Origin: Scleroderma bovista
Taxonomy: Eukaryota > Basidiomycota > Agaricomycetes > Boletales > Sclerodermataceae
Length of the DNA stretch: 64,000 nt
Assembly (NCBI GenBank): GCA_037178675.1
Contig: JAYMGJ010000144.1
Location: 24,273 to 88,272 of the forward strand
Reading direction: 5' to 3'
The position numbers and the translations under genes are program-made. The stretch's first letter is position 1. Every line of letters starts with the position of its first letter. Shown here in pieces: positions 57,391 through 64,000 of this stretch. Under the pieces are notes generated by a model. That model was not told the origin of the DNA and made no database searches. It worked only from the letters and a program-made list of their open reading frames with translations.

Positions 57391-57665
57391 TGTTGAAGCA
57401 ATACCTATATACATAGAGGAACTGCTACTCCAACTCACCTGTTGGGTGGAGTGCACAACCAGAGATGGTAGCGGTAGCTGGTTAAGAGCTGTTATATTAT
57501 ATAAGCGATGAACGCTGTTTATATACAACAAGTAGTGTGACGTGTGACGTGTGACATGTAACATCTACTCTAAAGAGGACTATTACTAAGTCTACACTAA
57601 TATGGGTCGCAGTCTTGTGCGCACTTCATTGACAGTTTACGCTGGGTGCACGTGTGACTTCAACA
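57391..57665 (-). mobile_element. 3' LTR of Copia-2b
   Basis: 275 bp, TGTTGAAG to CTTCAACA. Outer duplication TGGTC at 57386-57390 matches 63555-63559. Confidence 0.95.
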
Positions 57666-57680
57666 CTCCCCCTCGCTGTG
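57666..57680 (-). other. polypurine tract of Copia-2b
   Basis: The minus-strand sequence cagcgagggggagtg precedes the 3' LTR, as in Copia-2a. Confidence 0.8.
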
Positions 57681-57711
57681 CTGCATGTAGAGCACTTCAG
57701 CGAATAAGGCG

Positions 57712-58554
57712 CTAGATGCTGCCAGAGGGAAACTGTAAGCCTAGTTGAGTTCTGAACTTCGCGAATTTCTTGCAGGGTAAGTTCTTGGTGAGCAGATCAG
57801 CAGGATTCTCAGCACCATCAATGAAGAATAGTTCCACGTTACCTTTCGCGACTGACTCGCGGATTCCGTGGTAGTGGATGTCAATGTGCTTGGAGCGAGG
57901 CTCCATTACAGGGTTGGATGCCATGAATATGGACCCCTGATTATCACCGCAAATCAGGATAGCTTTCAGTTTGTAGCCAAGCTCACCGAGTAAACTCCAA
58001 ATCCAGGTGACTTGGCGAGCGCAATCGCTCAAAGCCATGTATTCGGCCTCAGTGGACGAGTACACAATAGTCTTCTGCGCACAAGAAGTCCAACTGATCA
58101 AGCCATCTGCAAGCTTCAGGTAGAAACCTGTCTGCGAGAGGCGAGAGATAGGGTCTGATCCCCAATCTGAGTCCGTGCATGCAATCAGGCCAGCACCAGA
58201 TCCACCGTTGTACACTAGGGAGTAATTGGGTGTACCTATTAAGTAGCGACAGATATAAAGCGCTTTGGACAAGTGGACCTGGGATGGATTCGCGGCATGG
58301 CGCGAAAGGTGGGTGACTGCAAAGGCAATGTCAGGCCTAGTGCCTAACATCAGGTACAGAAGGGACCCAATAACCATCTGGAAACGGGAGCGGAGTTCCG
58401 CATCAACAGGCTCTGTATTTTTGGCAGCATAGTAGCCAGCCGGCAGTGGGGTGCTTGCGGACTTTGCATTGAGCATGCCGCAGCATTCAATGACCTTTTG
58501 GAGGTATGCGCATTGATCCAGGTGGATAGCGCGACCCTTGCAAGTGATTCGCAT
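57712..58554 (-). pseudogene. Copia-2b RT C-terminus and RNase H
   Basis: 280 codons: MRITCKGRAIHLDQCAYLQK thumb region, SLLYLMLGTRPDIAFAV, then RNase H with CTDSDWGSDPISRLSQTGFY, SSTEAEYMALSDCA and GDNQGSIFMASN, ending with TAG 57712-57714. It is separated from the upstream ORF by one TGA (58555-58557), where Copia-2a has TGT (Cys). Confidence 0.88.
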
Positions 58555-60654
58555 TCAGAGGAACTCCTTAGGTTCTCCAAGGTCTCTGCACTCCCATTTG
58601 CGCATGAATTGCGCTTTGATGGCATCAACAACAGCCTTGTTAGGGCTGCAGAATAGTGCGTCGTCAACATAGATAATACCAATGACGATGTTGGTGCCTT
58701 TCTTTTTGTAGAAGAAGATGCCTGCTTCTGATTTAAGGCGCTCAAACCCGAGCTCCTTGAGAGACTCATCGAGTGTGCGCCACCAAGCTGGGCGGGCCTG
58801 TTTGAGGCCATAGAGGGCATGCCAGAGGCGGAGCACTTTGCGCTCTTGCCCAGGAACTGCAAACCCTTTGGGTTGTTCCATGTAGATCTCTTCATTGAGC
58901 TTGCCATACAAGTAGGCGCTCCGAACATTGAGTCCAGTGATATACCAGTTTTCAAGTGCGGCAAGCGCAAGCATGAGGCGCACTGTTTCAAAGCGCACGA
59001 CTGGTGAGAAGACCTGGTCGAAATCTAATCCCTCGACCTGGGAGAAGCCTTTCACTACTAAGTGGGCTTTCTTGTGGCCATCCAACTTGACATCGAAGAC
59101 CCATCGATTCTTTATGACCTTCCGGTCTCGGGGACAGTCAACTAGCTCAAAGACTTTGCGCTTTCGCAGCACGTCGAGCTCTTCTTGGCAAGCAAGTCGC
59201 CAGAGTCTCTGCTCAGCTTGGGGTAAGCGAGCAATGTCCTTGTAGGACCAGTTGCGGACACTCTCGTATTGAGGGTCACGGGTTTCGAGGGCTTTGCCCA
59301 TCAGGTAACGGACTAGGTTTGCTCCCCCTTCCTCGCACATCTTTTGCACATCTTCCTCACTGGGCATTGCAGAGGTGTCGGGGAAACCACCAGGAACATG
59401 GTCTGGTGTGTCCGGTTGTTGGGGCCTAGGGGCCTCACCCACTGTTTCTCGCCATCGAGAGGCACTTTCAATATCCCGGAGTTGCTCAATGGGATGTCGC
59501 CGCTCACCATACATGTTACTGGGGCGCAATGGCGCTCTACGTTCACGTTGGGGGCGGGCAGGGATATTCACTGCAGGAGGTCGCAGCGCATTCTGGCGGC
59601 GTTCAGCTTGGCCAGGGCGCTGCGGTGCTGGAGGTGGCAGATTTCTCGCCGGTGAAGGTGTTCTCGGTGCCGGTGGAGGCACTGGAGATGGCGTACAGGC
59701 AGGATTTATTTGATTAGGCTCTTCCTCAGGAGCCTCAGGTTCCTCGCGCTTTGGATCGTCATCCTGCGCTTGGGGATGTGGGTAGCCATGGTCGTGTTCC
59801 ACATCGTCATCACTGTCGGTATCATCAGGGGGACTCCCTGGTCGATCAGTGGCTGGTTTCGGATTTGCCCTTCTGAAAGGGTTCTCGAGAGGTTCGCGCC
59901 TGTTTTTGGGGCAGTGAGGGAAATGACGCTCGTCAAAGACGGCGTGAGCAGCGGTAAACACTGCATTGGTGGAACGCATAAACAAGAAGTTGCGCTCATT
60001 GCCAGGGGCAACACCGACATAAGTCATTAGCTCTGACTTGGGAGCCATCTTATTTGCTCTAGCCGTTGCTGGGAGGTATACCAATGCTCCACAGCCAAAC
60101 ACACGTAGGTGGTCGATGTTAGGCATCTCCCCCTTAAGCATTTCATGGGGGGTGCGCCATCGCAGGCGAGCTACCGGAGTACGGTTGTAAATGTGGGTTG
60201 CGTGAGCGAACGCAAATTCCCACCAGGAGTCAGGAATGCAGGCTTGATGCCACATAGACTCAGCTTTATCCATGAGAGTGCGCCCTAAACGCTCGGTGTG
60301 GCCATTCTGCATGGGGGTTCTTGGAACACTTCGATATATTTTTATTCCTTTTTCAAGGAGTGCTCGATCAAATAGATCGGATTTATATTCTCCACCGGCA
60401 TCGGACATCCATCCAACGACGTGCATATCATGTTGGACTCGCACCATTTCGAGGAAATCTTTGGCAGCCGTAATCGCTGCAGCTTTGGAGCGAAGAGGCA
60501 TAGTCCAGGCGTGAGAAGTATAGTCGTCGTAGAAGGTAATAACATATTTAAACTTCCAGTATGACATAACTGGGAAGGATTTGAGGTCAGAGTGCACCAG
60601 CTCGAAGGGCTTGGAAGCACGTCTTTCATTCTCTGGGAAAGCTCGATTGGGCAT
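58555..60654 (-). pseudogene. Copia-2b integrase and reverse transcriptase
   Basis: A 699-codon uninterrupted frame, the best-preserved pol in the window. Integrase: HSDLKSF (Asp), WMSDAGGEYKS (Asp), PMQNGHTERLG (Glu), DSWWEFAFAHATHIYN. Acidic/Pro-rich linker about residues 260-400. RT: WVFDVKLDGHKKAHL, VRSAYLYGKLNEEIYM, YGLKQARPAWW and GIIYVDDALF with an intact YVDD. The protein would integrate and reverse-transcribe the element. It ends at the TGA 58555-58557. Confidence 0.92.
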
Positions 60655-60738
60655 CTTGCCAAGAGCACATCCGGGGCAAACACAATCCTCAGTAGGAAAG
60701 TGGATCTCCGGGAAACGCTGCGTATGCTTTTGCGCACA

Positions 60739-61707
60739 TCAGAGTACTTCCTTCAAGGGGTGCCTGAATCTCCGGTGCATAATGTTGTAATCGACTTTGC
60801 TCACGGAGGCAATATAGTTAGATCTAATTATCGGGATAGATCTAATCCTGAAAATGACGTTGTGATCATCTTCTGGGTCTGGCCCAAACCATAGGCGTTC
60901 AGCTTTATGAATGAGGCTAATGCCTCGCTTATCGCCAGTGACTTTGTAGTTACGCTGGAGCATTTCACCCATAGAAATGAGGCATGCAGTAGCGCCTGGC
61001 ATGTGGAGCACTTGGGTGAGTGTGATAACTTTCTCATCCCCTGAGTTGTGGTCTAGGCACTGGAGTAATACCATGCCAATGCCAGCAATCAGTGCTACAC
61101 CATTAGCCGTTTTGGCATAGTGCGCTCGCTTTAGCGTGTTGTAGGAGGCGAAATTGCCTATGTCACCAGTGAAGTGGCGTGATGCACCAGAGTCTAGGAG
61201 CCAGAAGGCACCAGATAGTTCGCTATCATCGACCATTTTTCCCTTACAGCCAGCACAGCGTGCATTATTCGAACACAAACAAATATATGCATTACTCGAG
61301 ACACGACATGACAAATTGTAGTTACTGCTTGCTATATACAGTGCCAGTGTAAAGCGCACATGTAAAGGGAGCGTGTCAGTGTCGGTCAGCACACGTGCAG
61401 AAGGTACTTGCCTGAAGAGGCTGGCCTCCGCGCCCATCGCCATCGACGTCGTGTTATAGCGGTCGAGGACCATTGCATCGATTTCGTCGAACTCGTCGTC
61501 GGCAAAGGGCTCGTGGGCGAATGGTTCATCATCCCCAAGGGAGATGGCGTCCTCCTCATACATCATGATGTGCTCCTCAAGGCGAGGGCGCTTCAACGAG
61601 GAGGGACTGGCCTCGGGCTGGTCCAGGTTCGCACTCGCCAATGACACAACTTGGTCGAGGGTGCAGATGGTCTGGCAGGAGGGCTCTACCCCCAGACGGT
61701 GTGCCAA
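60739..61707 (-). pseudogene. Copia-2b protease and pre-integrase domain
   Basis: The frame contains WLLDSGASRHFTGD (protease active site) and ends in MHRRFRHPLKEVL then TGA (60739-60741), where Copia-2a has CGA at 49760-49762. Upstream a further TGA (PPA stop DNTIW, about 61731) separates it from the Gag-side linker. Segment 60655-60738 continues the integrase zinc finger in a readable frame apart from stops. Confidence 0.87.
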
Positions 61708-61847
61708 ATCGAAGGCCCAAATAGTATTATCTCATGCGGGGGGACCGTAGTGGGCAGCACCAGGAGTGTGAGCCAGGGCGCGAGGGTCGACGGTGGGTTC
61801 TGGTCCATCGTAGTGGACGTAAGTAGCGAAGGCGGCTTGTTGGGCGT

Positions 61848-62123
61848 TGAAAAGATAACAATGTGTTTGGGTGGCTGCTCCCTCAGATGAGGTGCATTTG
61901 ACCCAGGGACTTCTGGAGGTCTGGCAAGGCTCCCAGGGACTAAGGAGACTAGGAAACTAGAGAGTGGAAGGGTGGTTCAGTCACTCCAAGACTGAGCTCA
62001 AAGATATACACTGAAGAGAAGGATCTTGCTTAGTAAGCTAAGTACAAGCCTACATAGCTAAGGTAAAGAGTCCAGTATCAGTACTACCAAATATACACAC
62101 CTAGAGACAGGACTGTCTCTACA
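61848..62123 (-). mobile_element. short solo LTR, family D, copy 2
   Basis: 276 bp, plus strand TGAAAAGATAAC to GTCTCTACA, with perfect 4-bp duplication GCGT (61844-61847 and 62124-62127). Copia-2a gives the empty site (gagaacacccaacagg near 48651). Terminal hairpin TAGAGACAG-GA-CTGTCTCTA as in copy 1. Confidence 0.88.
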
Positions 62124-62161
62124 GCGTTCTCATGGCGAGCGCGAGCCTTCTTGCCACTGCG

Positions 62162-62896
62162 TCAAGTGCGGCCTCCCTGTCCTTGGGCAGGAGCATTTCC
62201 ACTCACACCGCCGTTGGACCCGCCTTGCTGCTGCTGCTGGGCAAACTTGGGGTCAGCTGGCTTGCGCTTCACAGTGCTAAGCTTGTTGGCCTGAGGGCCC
62301 TTACCACCGGCATGTGAAGAGGCGCCTTTCTGCTCGAAAGAGAGCGTGGAGGCTTTGACTATCCCATCAGGCTTGAGGTTCTTGATCTCGTCCGGTGACG
62401 TTTGGCTGAGAATCTGAGCTACAACCTCCATAGTAGGAGGGAGCTTGCACAGAATGATCATTGCCTGCACGGGGGCAGGGAACTCGAAGCTGGCATCTTT
62501 GAGGTACACAAAGTGGCTGAGCACTTTGGTGATAGCCGGGGTGGGATGGGAGCCAGCGGGAATGGTAGTTGCCAGGAGCTTGCTGAGCTCAGCGTAGGCA
62601 GAGCCGATACTGGGGGCGCCAAAGTTCTTCTTCAGGTGGTCCCAGACTTCCTTAACGCTGTCGAGATTCGAGACGGCAACCTGGATCGAGGGGGCGAGGC
62701 GCAAGGTGATATTACCGAGCGCTCTCTCGGTGTTGTCGTCCCATTCCTTACGGTCATTGTGACTGTCAGCGGGTTGAGTCGTCGAGTAGACGTACCATTG
62801 GCCTTGTGCCTGGAGGTAGGCCTGCATGGAGGTGTGCCACTGCTGCCAGTTGGAGCCAGTGAACACGGGAACCATCTTGTCGAGAGCGCTGGACAT
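62162..62896 (-). pseudogene. Copia-2b Gag
   Basis: ATG at 62896 (MSSALDKMVPVFTGSNWQQW), 244 residues, same fold and Gln/Gly-rich tail as Copia-2a. It ends with a TGA at the same codon as Copia-2a, before the RSGKKARARHEN linker of the protease side. The frame has no other stops and could still be translated. Confidence 0.85.
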
Positions 62897-63267
62897 GGTG
62901 ATGTTCTGTTGGGAGTCAACGGAGTCAGCAAGTGAATGCGACAACGGACAAGCAAGAAAAGAAGAAACACCTGAGTGCTAGTGAAAGCACTTCTGTCAAC
63001 AGCTAACTCATGACTAGGGTATGCCAGCGCAAGTCGTCGACGATGTTCGCCATGGTTGGCACAAGTCATCGACGAACTTCGCCTGTGGCAATACAGGTGC
63101 TCAACTAGGAGCTCACTGTCTGGCGCAAGTCGTCGACCGACTTTGCCTTGTGGCTGTGCAGGGGCTCAGCTAGGAGCTCACTGTGGTCCACAGCGTTAAG
63201 CTAGTTAAAGCGATGCTCAGGGAGCTGGAGCACTGTCTGGTGCATTGCTGCACACAGTGCGCTCACA

Positions 63268-63279
63268 GGGCTCATAACC
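63268..63279 (-). other. primer binding site of Copia-2b, half-tRNA-iMet type
   Basis: The minus-strand GGTTATGAGCCC adjoins the 5' LTR and is identical to the site in Copia-2a. Confidence 0.78.
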
Positions 63280-63554
63280 TGTTGAAGCAATACCTATATA
63301 CGTAGAGGAACTGCTACTCCAACTCACCTGTTGGGTGGAGTGCACAACCAGAGATGGTAGTGGTAGCTGGTTAAGAGCTGTTATATTATATAAGCGATGA
63401 ATGCTGTTTATATACAACAAGTAGTGTGACGCATGACATGTGACATGTAACATCTACTCTAAAGAGGACTATTACTAAGTCTACACTAATATGGGTCGCA
63501 GTCTTGTGCGCACTTTGTCGACGGTTTACGCCGGGTGCACATGCGACTTCAACA
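63280..63554 (-). mobile_element. 5' LTR of Copia-2b
   Basis: 275 bp, TGTTGAAG to CTTCAACA, followed on the plus strand by TGGTC (63555-63559), which pairs with 57386-57390. It closes a complete 6164-bp element. Confidence 0.95.
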
Positions 63555-63607
63555 TGGTCTGCCCTGTTGAGAATGGAGATGTTGGAGGATTTGGTGGGAT
63601 TAGACAT
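63555..63607 (-). pseudogene. unknown small host-like gene, part 1 (start codon side)
   Basis: ATG at 63607 opens MSNPTKSSNISILNRAD, which runs into the Copia-2b duplication; the frame is completed at 57390. The start is chosen because it is the first ATG in the frame that joins across the insertion. The 5' flank (63608-63950) would hold the promoter. Confidence 0.55.
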
Positions 63608-63950
63608 TGAGATGAAGGATGTGAACGGGAATGATGCAGAGTAATGGGTGAGTGGTTCGGAAACAGTGCAGATAATATGACACTTGGGATGCTTACATAA
63701 ACACTTCCCATGTATGACACAAACCCTGATTGAGTACAATAGAGTTTGATGGAAATACAGCTACTGCATGTGGACGGAAATACAATGCCAACAGGACATA
63801 GATCCTGTGTAACAATGAGGACTGTGCATTGAAAATGTATTTGCAATATTGATGAAATCAAATATTCCGGCCTGCCTGGCTGTTCACAAACCACTCCGGC
63901 ATCATATTTGGTTGCTTGATCTCCTGTGTGGAACTCTAAGCTATATCCGC
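63608..63950. other. flank between host-like gene and LTR B
   Basis: AT-rich, no coding homology; likely the 5' region of the gene at 63607 (minus strand). Confidence 0.35.
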
Positions 63951-64000
63951 TGTGAGTCAAAGTGTGGATTTGGGTTGGAGTAATAACCCAAACATAACAC
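63951..64000 (-). mobile_element. family B LTR, 3' end only
   Basis: TGTGAGTCAAAGTGTGGATT on the plus strand is the reverse complement of the family B LTR end at 42501; the rest lies outside the window. The flank ccgc (63947-63950) is GCGG on the minus strand, another GCG-type target. Confidence 0.75.

Noticed and set aside
1..64000. CRISPR arrays, rRNA or bacterial operons
   Set aside because: Spliced genes, LTR retrotransposons and GT-AG introns show a eukaryotic genome; no regular direct repeats with unique spacers were seen.

Overview
The window looks like a transposon graveyard from a filamentous basidiomycete, most likely an Agaricomycete. The evidence is short GT-AG introns of about 34-66 nt, LTR retrotransposons of Copia and Gypsy type (two with chromodomains), a Helitron-type Rep with a DUF6570-like N-terminus, an alpha-type protein kinase, a TET/JBP-like 2OG-Fe dioxygenase and a cysteine-pair (Zn-cluster-like) protein. 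All of these are commonly expanded in Agaricomycetes. No rRNA, tRNA, CRISPR array or bacterial-style operon was seen. The genus cannot be fixed from the sequence alone.

Layout. 1-1.4 kb: end of a Gypsy-type element (family C LTR and polypurine tract, minus strand) followed on the plus strand by a TATA-equipped, broken Zn-cluster gene. 1.4-3.4 kb: long LTR of family B. 3.7-8.5 kb: decayed Helitron Rep facing a cysteine-rich gene of unknown function. 8.5-12.5 kb: degenerate repeats and a decayed TET/JBP-like gene with an intact catalytic core. 12.6-14.3 kb: about 79-bp tandem array split by a solo LTR. 14.3-23.2 kb: Gypsy element A with an unusually long (2.33 kb) 5' LTR. 23.2-24.5 kb: DDE transposon. 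24.5-26.2 kb: Gypsy remnant carrying a solo LTR. 26.2-28.4 kb: three C-type LTRs, two of them in inverted orientation, then a second truncated TATA plus ORF unit. 28.4-35.9 kb: truncated A LTR and a minus-strand chromodomain Gypsy (family E). 35.9-44.1 kb: Copia-1, carrying a 278-bp solo LTR and a family B LTR, itself interrupted by a C LTR. 44.4-53.7 kb: alpha-kinase gene split by full-length Copia-2a, which itself carries an A solo LTR. 54.0-56.6 kb: C solo LTR and GT-rich minisatellites. 57.0-63.6 kb: small host-like gene split by full-length Copia-2b. The window ends in another B LTR.

Exact target-site duplications (TSDs) could be read for many insertions: GCCAG, TGGTC, ACCCT, CAAAT, GTCCT, CCCCT, CGGTG, GCGC and GCGT. 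They give a clear nesting order. Most premature stops in the decayed ORFs are TGA at a conserved Arg. In the two Copia-2 copies this can be seen directly as CGA to TGA in one copy against CGA in the other, which is the mark of CpG methylation and deamination or a RIP-like process. Functionally the region is mostly silenced parasite DNA. The host-derived genes (kinase, dioxygenase, cysteine-rich proteins) are collateral remnants or cargo.
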